Below are positions 31,572-38,750 of a DNA stretch of 64,000 nucleotides, in pieces. The notes below the pieces were generated by a model, which ran no database searches, had not been told where the DNA came from, and was given only the letters and a program-made list of their open reading frames with translations. The translations under genes and the position numbers were made by a program. Source of the DNA: RUG563 sp045590215 (lineage in GTDB: Bacteria; Bacillota; Clostridia; Christensenellales; Aristaeellaceae); NCBI GenBank assembly GCA_045590215.1, contig JAZNQO010000035.1, positions 1 through 64,000 on the forward strand, given 5' to 3'. Positions within the stretch are counted from its first letter, which is position 1. Each line of letters opens with the position of its first letter.

Positions 31572-32039
31572 ATGGAAAGAATTGCATCCTTTCAGATCAA
31601 TCATCTGAATTTATTTCCGGGGCTGTATGTATCCCGGAGGGATGAGAAGGGCGGCCAGATGGTGACCACCTTTGATTTGCGTATCACGGCACCCAACCGG
31701 GAACCGGTGATTGACGTACCGGCTTTGCATACCATTGAGCATCTGGGGGCGACCTACCTGCGCAATAGTGCAGAGAAGGAAAATGTGGTATATTTCGGCC
31801 CCATGGGTTGCCGGACGGGGTGTTATCTGCTTTTGTTCGGGGACTGGGACAGCGAGGATGCGTTCCCTTTGGTGGACGCAATGTGCAGCTTTATTGTGGG
31901 CTTTGAAGGGGAAATTCCCGGGGCGAAGCCGGAGGAATGCGGCAATTACAGCGAGCAGAACCTGAACATGGCGAAGCATTATATTGCCCGGTATCAGCAG
32001 GAGCTGCGGCAGCATCGGCGGTTTATTTATCCCGATTAA
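31572..32039 (+). CDS. luxS: S-ribosylhomocysteine lyase
   Basis: A 155-residue LuxS, splitting S-ribosylhomocysteine to homocysteine and the AI-2 precursor DPD in the activated methyl cycle. Metal ligands are His53 and His57 in HTIEHLGATYLRN and Cys123 in EECGNYSEQNL. The catalytic Cys is position 84 in GCRTGCYLLLFG. AGGAG lies 7 bases before the ATG at 31572. No pfs or other methyl-cycle gene is adjacent. It may be read from a promoter upstream of the palindrome, as none is obvious closer. Confidence 0.96.
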   Translation: MERIASFQINHLNLFPGLYVSRRDEKGGQMVTTFDLRITAPNREPVIDVPALHTIEHLGATYLRNSAEKENVVYFGPMGCRTGCYLLLFGDWDSEDAFPLVDAMCSFIVGFEGEIPGAKPEECGNYSEQNLNMAKHYIARYQQELRQHRRFIYPD

Positions 32040-32048
32040 AACAAATGT

Positions 32049-32077
32049 TTGCATTTTTTGCGCATATCCTGTATAAT
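32049..32077 (+). promoter_or_regulatory. Sigma-A promoter of smpB (and probably ssrA)
   Basis: TTGCAT at 32049-32054, a 17-bp spacer and TATAAT at 32072-32077, 33 bases before the smpB start. Confidence 0.7.
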
Positions 32078-32109
32078 ATATTCTTGCAATGAAGGAAGGA
32101 GGGGCGTGT

Positions 32110-32580
32110 ATGCCGAAAATGACGGGCGTAAAGCCTATTGCGCAAAACCGCAAAGCACGCCACGATTACTTCATTGAGGAATCGCTGGAATGCGGCATGG
32201 AGCTCAAGGGCACGGAAGTGAAGAGCATGCGGCAGGGCAAGGTAAACCTGAAGGAGAGCTTTGCCATGGTGAAGGACGGGGAAGTGTTGGTGCAGGGGAT
32301 GCACATCAGCCCCTACGAGCAGGGTAACATCTTCAACACCGATCCTTTGCGCCCCAAGCGGCTGCTGCTTCACAAGAGCGAAATCCGCAAGCTGGGTGCC
32401 TTGGTGCAGCGGCAGGGATATGCGCTGATTCCGCTGGATGTGTACCTGAAAAACGGGCGGATGAAGATGAACCTTGGCCTTTGCCGGGGCAAGCATCTGC
32501 ACGATAAGCGTGCCACCATGGCGGAAAAGGACGTCAAGCGTGAAATGGAGCGTGCCCTGCGCAATAACCGGGGGGAATAG
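32110..32580 (+). CDS. smpB: SsrA-binding protein SmpB
   Basis: A 156-residue OB-fold RNA-binding protein that partners tmRNA in rescuing stalled ribosomes. The typical beginning IAQNRKARHDYFIEESLECG is followed by ELKGTEVKSMRQGKVNLKES, HISPYEQG and a lysine/arginine-rich C-terminal tail (HDKRATMAEKDVKREMERAL) that inserts in the decoding centre. AGGAGG lies 7 bases before the ATG at 32110; an earlier in-frame ATG at 32089 precedes that site. Its RNA partner ssrA lies 51 bases downstream on the same strand. Confidence 0.96.
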   Translation: MPKMTGVKPIAQNRKARHDYFIEESLECGMELKGTEVKSMRQGKVNLKESFAMVKDGEVLVQGMHISPYEQGNIFNTDPLRPKRLLLHKSEIRKLGALVQRQGYALIPLDVYLKNGRMKMNLGLCRGKHLHDKRATMAEKDVKREMERALRNNRGE

Positions 32581-32631
32581 TGCAGGCTAAAAACGATTCA
32601 CTATTACCCTATTACTTCTTACTTCATTCCC

Positions 32632-32980
32632 GGGGGTGTACTGGTTTCGACGGGGATCGTCGGGGGTATGGGAAGCGAGCTGCGGACCCTGGCCGCATAA
32701 AAACGGGGAACTTAAAATTAACTGACAATAATCAGTACGCTTTCGCTGCCTAATGGCGGCGTGTCGGCCCTGAGTTGCCTACGGCTCAGGATCCCGGCAT
32801 CACATTAGTGGGGAACGGGGCCGCTTAAGCTTTGCGGCGTGCCCGGCTTTATGAAGCTACTGAAGCTGTAAGCCCGTCGGGAGGCGTGCAGCAGAGGGAA
32901 CGTTAATATCCCGTCTGCGCTCGGAGAAACCTGTACAACTGAATCTTCGGACAGGGGTTCGATTCCCCTCACCTCCACCA
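32632..32980 (+). ncRNA. ssrA: Transfer-messenger RNA (tmRNA)
   Basis: A one-piece tmRNA of about 349 nt. The 5' acceptor GGGGGTGTACTGGTTTCGAC pairs with the 3' end ...CACCTCCACCA, and the T-arm is GGACAGGGGTTCGATTCCCC. The message part near 32718-32752 reads through GACAATAATCAGTACGCTTT and CGCTGCCTAA, giving a degradation tag ending DNNQYAFAA before a TAA. The usual ending in Clostridia is ALAA, so AFAA is a small variation. The resume codon is upstream of the Asp and I cannot fix it without folding the RNA. It directly follows smpB. Confidence 0.96.
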
Positions 32981-33121
32981 AAGACTTACGCAGCATTGAA
33001 TACAATGCTGCGTATTTTTTTGTTCAATCTGATGCTGTCTGTCAAAAATATATATATCCAAAGTCTCACTATCGCTAAAGTGGTGTGTGTGATATACTGT
33101 TTTTGCAGGGAGGGATGCTTG

Positions 33122-33862
33122 ATGAAATATGTAAATGGCAAGGACATTCTGCCTCCGCATCTTTTGCGGCAAATTCAAAGTTATGTATCTGGAAAGATAG
33201 TATACATCCCCACGGCGGAAAAGAGAGGGTGGGGCGAAGAATCCGGTTATCGGCGTTGCTTGGCGGAACGGAATCGGGATATCCGTCAGGAACATGCGCA
33301 AGGAGTGAGTGTGGAAATACTGGCAGAAACGTTCGGATTATCGGAGGAGAGCATCCGTCGTATTGTGTACACACAGAAGGAGGACTTTATTATGGATTAT
33401 GCCTGCACCTTGCGCAATGCCCGGCAGGCAGCGGAAACGGGCGAGCTTGAAAAGTGGATTCACACGTATTTGCTGACGGATGGCAACAACAAGCCCTTTT
33501 CGGACGGGTTGAAAAAGCTGGAACGTATCTTTCATGCGCCTGTCAGTTTTCCTTTATCTTTGCTGGAGAGAAACACCGGCCCCGAGCCGGAAATGCGCTG
33601 GAAAATTCATCCTGGCTGGTTTGAGCAACATGTGGAGAAACTGAAAAACGCCATCAAAGACGGCGCAGATTTGCCGCCGCTGATTGTCCACTATTTGATT
33701 CCGGAAGGGGAGAACGTCGGCGAATTTGAAATGAACGACGGCAATCATCGACTGGAGGCGTTCAAACGGCTGGGGATGGAAAGGTACCATGTGATCTTCT
33801 GGTGCACGGAAAAGCACGAGTATGATCAACTGATGGAACGCTTCGGCGATTTAATGGAGTAA
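33122..33862 (+). CDS. CD3324-family HTH protein fused to a ParB-like domain
   Basis: A 246-residue protein of two parts. Residues 1-90 follow the CD3324 family: MKYVNGKDILPPHLLRQIQ, VYIPTAEKRGWGEESGYRR, then a helix-turn-helix with VEILAETFGLSEESIRRIVY. Residues about 160-246 contain a ParB/sulfiredoxin-like core: a segment ending PPLIVHYLIPEGENVG, then EFEMNDGNHRLEAFKRLGM, where N-D-G-N-H-R matches the ParB box II (xxGxHRxxA) pattern. A middle region (90-160) with a run of basic and aromatic residues links them. CD3324 proteins are normally about 90 residues, so this is a fusion. A GGGAGGG site precedes the ATG. DNA binding is likely; catalysis by the ParB-like part (CTP or ATP) is untested. 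Confidence 0.7.
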   Translation: MKYVNGKDILPPHLLRQIQSYVSGKIVYIPTAEKRGWGEESGYRRCLAERNRDIRQEHAQGVSVEILAETFGLSEESIRRIVYTQKEDFIMDYACTLRNARQAAETGELEKWIHTYLLTDGNNKPFSDGLKKLERIFHAPVSFPLSLLERNTGPEPEMRWKIHPGWFEQHVEKLKNAIKDGADLPPLIVHYLIPEGENVGEFEMNDGNHRLEAFKRLGMERYHVIFWCTEKHEYDQLMERFGDLME

Positions 33863-33886
33863 GTAAGTTTTAGATAACAGCACATG

Positions 33887-33915
33887 CCCCGGAGGCGTTG
33901 CCTCCGGGGTTTTTA
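33887..33915 (+). terminator. Terminator after the CD3324/ParB-like gene
   Basis: CCCCGGAGGC, a 3-base loop and GCCTCCGGGG, then TTTTT. Confidence 0.85.
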
Positions 33916-34016
33916 TGATATACATGAAATGTTCAAGGATTACGGTTGCGTAGATTCTACTATTTCAATCAATTCAAAGTCATAATAGGGCGGGGAAAAG
34001 GGGCGATTGATGTGGT

Positions 34017-35417
34017 TCAAGCGGCTTCGTTTTTGCCGATAAAGGCGGCTGTCTTTTTCTTTTTTAGCAAAATCCACGTCAGCAGGCACAGGTAAAGGGA
34101 GGCCAGCCCCAGTGTGATGAAGCAAAGGAGGGTGGATTCGGCGGCGAGGCTGACGAAAATCAGAATGGGCGCACCCAGCACGATGGCGTAGCTGCTGCCT
34201 ACCACCAGGTTATTGGCGGCGGGGGTGACAAGGTCGGGGTCGATTTCCCGCAGCAGCAGCATGCCGGAGCCAATTGTGCCCGTCAGCATGCCGTACATGG
34301 AAATGAGGCCTTCCTCATAATATTCGCCGTATACTTTCTTACAAACCACTTTCAGATAAACCCATGTGATTACGCCGCCCAGCAGCACAATCAGCAGGAA
34401 GGGCACCCACAGCCCGGCCAGATCTTCCAGATTAATGGAAGCGATGCCGGCCACGATCATCAGATCAAAGAAGAAGCCGGAGAGACGATTCAGCAAGTAA
34501 TTATTCTGATATTGCCGGGTGATAAGCCCTTTTTTCTGGCCGACGGCCAGCAGCTTGGAAAACAGCATGGCCAGCACCGAGCCGATGATGAAATTGAAGC
34601 CCCAGAGGAGGGAATTGAGGGTTTTGCCAAGGCCGGCGGAAAGGGCCGTCAGGCCGGACGTGAGCCCCCAGGTGATGAGGTAAGTGGCCAGATAAACGCA
34701 CAAAACCATCACGGCTTGCAAGGACAGGCGGTCGATGGAATCGGTGATAGGCACTTCGTTTTTATCCTGAAAGAAGGCTTCCATATTGGTTTCCGTCTGT
34801 TCGGCGGTGTGATTGGACCGGAGCAGGCCTTTTTTCTTCCAGCGGTTCAAAATCACCACGCCCACCGTGCAGGCGCACAGGAACCCAGCGGCAGCGATGG
34901 ACATGCCGAAGCTGCGGCCGCCCACAAAGCCGAGGCTTTCGTAAGAGGAGCCGATGTTATTGGCTTGCCCCGGCCCCTGCCCATAGCCCATGGGCAAAAG
35001 AAGCCCTGCAGCCTTGAACATATCGGGCATGAAGGTATAGGCAAGGAAGATAGTGAGCATAAGCCCGGCCACAGCCTGCACCAGATAGGTGCCCACGATG
35101 ATGGCACCGGAATGGAAGCCGGTGCTGCGGGCAGTGGTGTTCTTTTCGGCCCGGCTTTTGCGCAGGCTCATGGAAATGAAGCCAAGGGCGATGCAGTGAT
35201 ACACCAGCATTTCCATCAGGTTATTATCCAGCCGGAAAAGCCCGGTATTTTGCAGAATCAAAAGCAGAAACCCAGCCATTACCGAAACAGGCATCAGGCC
35301 TTTACGGATGAAGGAAACCTTTCTTCTGAGAATATTGGCAACCAATACAGCCAGCGCAATGGCACCCAGCTGAATGATAAAGTTCCACATGCCGATATTG
35401 GCGGCGGAATAATCCAT
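34017..35417 (-). CDS. GltS-like sodium:glutamate symporter family membrane protein
   Basis: A 466-residue polytopic protein with about 10-12 hydrophobic helices in two halves. The first half contains LLLPMGYGQGPGQANNIGSS, similar to the conserved GxGQ...N loop of GltS carriers. The second has ISMYGMLTGTIGSGMLLLRE and LVTPAANNLVVGSSYAIVLG, the inverted repeat. These features support a sodium-coupled anion carrier, perhaps for glutamate or another carboxylate. A cytoplasmic loop of about 45 charged residues (KKKGLLRSNH to NEVPITDS) separates the halves. AGGAGGAG precedes the ATG at 35417. It follows the PlsC-like gene by 18 bases and is probably in the same operon. Confidence 0.75.
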   Translation of the reverse strand: MDYSAANIGMWNFIIQLGAIALAVLVANILRRKVSFIRKGLMPVSVMAGFLLLILQNTGLFRLDNNLMEMLVYHCIALGFISMSLRKSRAEKNTTARSTGFHSGAIIVGTYLVQAVAGLMLTIFLAYTFMPDMFKAAGLLLPMGYGQGPGQANNIGSSYESLGFVGGRSFGMSIAAAGFLCACTVGVVILNRWKKKGLLRSNHTAEQTETNMEAFFQDKNEVPITDSIDRLSLQAVMVLCVYLATYLITWGLTSGLTALSAGLGKTLNSLLWGFNFIIGSVLAMLFSKLLAVGQKKGLITRQYQNNYLLNRLSGFFFDLMIVAGIASINLEDLAGLWVPFLLIVLLGGVITWVYLKVVCKKVYGEYYEEGLISMYGMLTGTIGSGMLLLREIDPDLVTPAANNLVVGSSYAIVLGAPILIFVSLAAESTLLCFITLGLASLYLCLLTWILLKKKKTAAFIGKNEAA

Positions 35418-35435
35418 AGAATCTCCTCCTTTGGG

Positions 35436-36563
35436 TTATTGAATTTGGTTTTTCCAAACGGCAAGGTATTTCCTAAGGCACAGCGGCCGCTTGGCGTGCA
35501 CTTCGTAATAAATTCCCTGGCAGGTGAACATGAGAATATTGGTTTTCACAAGAGCCATATTGGAAATGCTCTTCAGGGGGAAGCAATGACTGTGAATGCG
35601 CAGGCTATGATCAAAGAGAGAGAGGGTGCCTTTTGTGAGGATTGTTTCGGTGTGATCGGGCTGCAATTGCATCAGCGTCACATCCTCATCCCGGAAAGCA
35701 GGCAGCTCTTCCGTATTTTTCAGCTGCTCTTGCTGCCATTCATCCCATTCCAGCAGGTTTTCAAAAGGTACAGGGGGGTCAAAGGTGCCGTATTCAGAAT
35801 AAGTGGTTTCAAAGCCGCAGCGGCATTGCACCTGATTGCCGTGCCCCTTGATGGTGCTCCACTGATGGCATTTAGGGCAAAGGAATAGGGCGGTTTCGAT
35901 ATACTTCGCCCGGTTGCGCCCCTTATAACGGTAATGGTTTTCCTTCTGCCGCTGCCATGCGTTCTCAGTCAGATCCCGTTTGATGGCTTCGTCTATTTCT
36001 TGGGAAGACATGTTTTTCAATTCTTCCGGGGAATAGGTGTGAACGATGCCGCCCTGCATTTTGCCCTTTCGGATGCCCTTGCCCCAACGGGGCGCAGTCA
36101 GATAGCCGCCTTCCAGCCGATAGGTGATGAGGGACGCTTTGGACAGCCGGGCAATATCCCCGGTGCCGGGAAAGAAGGGATGATTCAGGCCGTTCCAGCT
36201 GGTTTCCCCTTCGGCAAAGATACACACAGAATGGCCAGAGCGGAGCTTGCGCATCATAGCCATGGCGGTATCGGCACCGCTGGAACCTTTGCGCCTTGCG
36301 ATGGGAGCTACCAGATAATGAATGATTTTGGAAAGGAAGCCCTTACGCAACAAATGCTCACTGGCCACAAAATACATCTGATGCTTGGGGAAGCTGGCGG
36401 CTACCAGAAAGGGGTCGTAATTGGTGACGTGGTTCGCCACCACCATCGCCGGGCCTTCCGGCGCATAAACGGGGCAGGAATAACGCAGCATGCCCTTGAA
36501 TACGGGACAGATAAGGGCATGCAGGATTCTCCAATATTTTTTATGCCGGACGCTTTCGTGCAT
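35436..36563 (-). CDS. PlsC-like 1-acyl-glycerol-phosphate acyltransferase with zinc ribbon and PH-like tail
   Basis: A 375-residue protein. Residues about 45-195 form a PlsC/LPLAT domain: NHVTNYDPF is the H-x4-D catalytic box, and IFAEGETSWNG contains the substrate-binding EGE motif (usually EGTR). A zinc ribbon follows, CPKCHQ...CRCG (about 255-280). The last 90 residues are beta-rich (ILTKGTLSLFDHSLRIHSH), like a bacterial PH-like domain. The extra modules are not part of ordinary PlsC and suggest membrane-surface sensing. GGAGG lies 4 bases before the ATG at 36563. A TTGTTT/TATTAT promoter lies just upstream. The GltS-like gene follows. Confidence 0.8.
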   Translation of the reverse strand: MHESVRHKKYWRILHALICPVFKGMLRYSCPVYAPEGPAMVVANHVTNYDPFLVAASFPKHQMYFVASEHLLRKGFLSKIIHYLVAPIARRKGSSGADTAMAMMRKLRSGHSVCIFAEGETSWNGLNHPFFPGTGDIARLSKASLITYRLEGGYLTAPRWGKGIRKGKMQGGIVHTYSPEELKNMSSQEIDEAIKRDLTENAWQRQKENHYRYKGRNRAKYIETALFLCPKCHQWSTIKGHGNQVQCRCGFETTYSEYGTFDPPVPFENLLEWDEWQQEQLKNTEELPAFRDEDVTLMQLQPDHTETILTKGTLSLFDHSLRIHSHCFPLKSISNMALVKTNILMFTCQGIYYEVHAKRPLCLRKYLAVWKNQIQ

Positions 36564-36593
36564 AATACCTCCAAGTTTACATGGGTTACTTCT

Positions 36594-36622
36594 ATAATAC
36601 AGGAAAAAGCGAGATGAAACAA
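36594..36622 (-). promoter_or_regulatory. Promoter of the PlsC-like / GltS-like pair
   Basis: On the minus strand TTGTTT (36622-36617), 17 bp and TATTAT (36599-36594), 31 bases before the PlsC-like start. Confidence 0.6.
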
Positions 36623-36690
36623 GCAGTATTTTGTGAATTTTTATTGTTTTTGCGGAGAGAAAAATTACAATTCCCAAGGCAGCCCATCTC

Positions 36691-36719
36691 TTGTATCGAA
36701 GGATAGGGGATGCTATAAT
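36691..36719 (+). promoter_or_regulatory. Sigma-A promoter of the small membrane protein gene
   Basis: TTGTAT at 36691-36696, a 17-bp spacer and TATAAT at 36714-36719. Confidence 0.65.
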
Positions 36720-36754
36720 GAATTTGTAAATTTTCGGGAAAAGGAGTTCTGCCG

Positions 36755-37234
36755 ATGAAGCTGAAATTATTGGAAGCATTGCTTGAAAAGCTGCTGGGCG
36801 AAAAGATGGACGACAGCACCCCCAGAGGGGATATGTATATGCCGGTGAAGCTTTTAGCCATGGCACTGGCGTTATTGATCGGGGCTGTGGTATTCGGCGT
36901 GATGGCCGCTTTGGATGGACAGCCGATTTACTGGGTGCTGGTTGTGCTGTTCGGCTGCCTTGGCATCGGGGCTGTTTTGTGCTGGCGCAATCAGAAAATT
37001 CATGTGCTGGATGAAAATACGTTTGAATATATCACCTTCCTTGGCAGAAAAAAACAACTGGCTTTTGCGGATATCCGTGCCCTGCGCAGGAACAGGGATT
37101 CCATGACGCTGTTTGTGGGGGATGAAAAGGTGCATATTGAAAGCGGCGCCCTGATGACCCAGCGGCTGATGGATAAACTGAACGAAGCCCTGAATGACCC
37201 TGGGGAAGAAGCACCGGAAGAGGAAGAAGCATAA
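36755..37234 (+). CDS. Small two-helix membrane protein, PH-like C-terminus
   Basis: A 159-residue protein. A charged N-terminal helix (MKLKLLEALLEKLLGEKM) is followed by two membrane segments (about 30-50, LLAMALALLIGAVVFGVM, and 58-77). The cytosolic part (85-145) is beta-rich with DENTFEYITFLGRKKQLAFA and ends in a helix with DKLNEALND. This matches the layout of small bacterial PH-domain-like membrane proteins. The C-terminal tail is strongly acidic (EEAPEEEEA). No enzyme motif is present. It is monocistronic, with its own promoter, and divergent from the PlsC-like gene, which also ends in a PH-like region. Confidence 0.65.
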   Translation: MKLKLLEALLEKLLGEKMDDSTPRGDMYMPVKLLAMALALLIGAVVFGVMAALDGQPIYWVLVVLFGCLGIGAVLCWRNQKIHVLDENTFEYITFLGRKKQLAFADIRALRRNRDSMTLFVGDEKVHIESGALMTQRLMDKLNEALNDPGEEAPEEEEA

Positions 37235-37309
37235 ACAGAAAAAGAAAATAGGCAATGGCAAAGCGGCTGTTTTTTCGTAAAAGGCATGGGGAAAAGCAGC
37301 CGTTTTTCC

Positions 37310-37339
37310 TTGACGGAAAAGGACAGAATATAGTATAAT
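37310..37339 (+). promoter_or_regulatory. Sigma-A promoter of the secD-recJ-rsh operon
   Basis: TTGACG at 37310-37315, an 18-bp spacer and TATAAT at 37334-37339, with TATAG before the -10. An imperfect hairpin (CGGCTG...CAGCCG, about 37264-37302) just upstream may end the previous transcript. Confidence 0.7.
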
Positions 37340-37409
37340 ATTTCTTATGCAAAGGATAAAGCAAACAGAATTTTTGAGGATGTATTTTTGAAAGGACTGT
37401 GAACAACAA

Positions 37410-38678
37410 ATGGCAAAGAAAAAGACGTATCGCAAATCTCTGCCGGTATCTTTTTGGGGCTGGGCCGGGCTGGCCGTGCTGCTGGCCATTACAATTTTTG
37501 TATCTTGCCTGGGCATTTCGGGGATGAACCTGAACGAACACGGTACGGAAAAGCTGCTGCCGTGGGTGCCTGTGAGTGCAAAAAGCTGGCCGGATTCTTT
37601 GACTCTCGGCCGTGCCCTTGGCGGTGCGGACTATGTGGAATATGCCGTGGAAGGCGATGCCAAGGAAGCGGCCAAGGTTATCGGCCAACGCTTCAAGGCC
37701 TTTGGCGTGCCGGATTACAGCGTGAAGGAAAAGGACGGCAAGGTGCTGGTTGAAATCCCCAAGCTGGGCGATGAAGTGAAGAAAATCGCTTTCAAGCTGG
37801 CCAAAGCAGAGGGCGTTGTGGAGTTTAAGACCCCCGATGGGCAGACCTTCATGACCCAGCAGGATGTGGCGGATGCCGAGGTTGGCTTTGCGGGTGAAAC
37901 GGGCACAAATTATGCCTTGAGCATTGAAACCACCAAAGATGGCAAGCAGAAGCTGGCCGACGCTACGGCATCTGCCATCGGTCAATCCATCAGCGTGTAC
38001 CGGGACGGCGAATTGATCAATTCCGCCTCGGTGGGCGATGTATTTGACGATGGACAGATTGTTATTCCCCTGGGGCTGAATGTGAGGGACACCATGGCCA
38101 TGGCGGCTCTTTTGCGGGGCGGCGAAATGGATGCTGCCTTGACCCTCGAAACGGAAGGCACAACCGACGCTTCCGGCGTGAAGGTTGGGCTGATTGCAGC
38201 GGCTGTTGTGCTTATTGCCTTTGCGGTGCTGGCCATCATCCGGGGACGGGTGACGGGCGTTGCTGCTGTCTGGGCTGTGTGGTGCAGCGTTCTTTTGATG
38301 ATGTTCTTCTTTGCGACGCTGGTGATGGAGGGCATCACGGCGGCGGTCTTTGCGGCGATGGTGGTGGGCGCAGTGCTTGCGTGCTATGTTATGTACCTGC
38401 GTACGGATAAAATGGCCGCCCAGATTGAAAGTGGCTATAGCCCCCGTCAGGCTTTGAAAACCAGCCTGCGCCTGTCCAATAAGCCTGTTTGGATGGCTTT
38501 GGGCGGTGCTTTGGTGATTGCGCTTCTGCTGATGATTTTGAGCGTCACAAGGCCTGTTGGCTACACGCTGGCTGCCGGCGTTACGGCTGCTGCCATCAGC
38601 GTAGTTCTGATGCGCCTTTTCATGGCCTGCTTTGTGACGGTGTTTGCCAAGGCTGCTTTTTTCGGCAAGGCAAAGTAA
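37410..38678 (+). CDS. SecD-like protein-export membrane protein, divergent
   Basis: A 422-residue protein placed where secD-secF lie in many Clostridia, directly before recJ and the (p)ppGpp synthetase. One N-terminal helix (about 15-37) precedes an extracytoplasmic part (45-245). This contains VIGQRFKAFGVPDYSVKEKD and VGLNV-like segments resembling the SecD P1 head, with EFKTPDGQTFMTQQDVADAE. Five helices follow (about 255-415). The canonical DANVLIFERIREE signature is not present: the equivalent region reads AAMVVGAVLACYVMYLRTDK, and the second (DANTTT) box reads RLSNKPVWMALGG. So the proton-relay Asp residues of SecD appear to be lost, and no SecF follows. Family assignment rests on context and weak similarity. 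Confidence 0.6.
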   Translation: MAKKKTYRKSLPVSFWGWAGLAVLLAITIFVSCLGISGMNLNEHGTEKLLPWVPVSAKSWPDSLTLGRALGGADYVEYAVEGDAKEAAKVIGQRFKAFGVPDYSVKEKDGKVLVEIPKLGDEVKKIAFKLAKAEGVVEFKTPDGQTFMTQQDVADAEVGFAGETGTNYALSIETTKDGKQKLADATASAIGQSISVYRDGELINSASVGDVFDDGQIVIPLGLNVRDTMAMAALLRGGEMDAALTLETEGTTDASGVKVGLIAAAVVLIAFAVLAIIRGRVTGVAAVWAVWCSVLLMMFFFATLVMEGITAAVFAAMVVGAVLACYVMYLRTDKMAAQIESGYSPRQALKTSLRLSNKPVWMALGGALVIALLLMILSVTRPVGYTLAAGVTAAAISVVLMRLFMACFVTVFAKAAFFGKAK

Positions 38679-38750
38679 GGGAAGCTTTTTCGGGTGTCGG
38701 CTGCTTGTTCCGGCACCCGCTTTTTACAAAATTCAGGAGAAAGATGTTCG

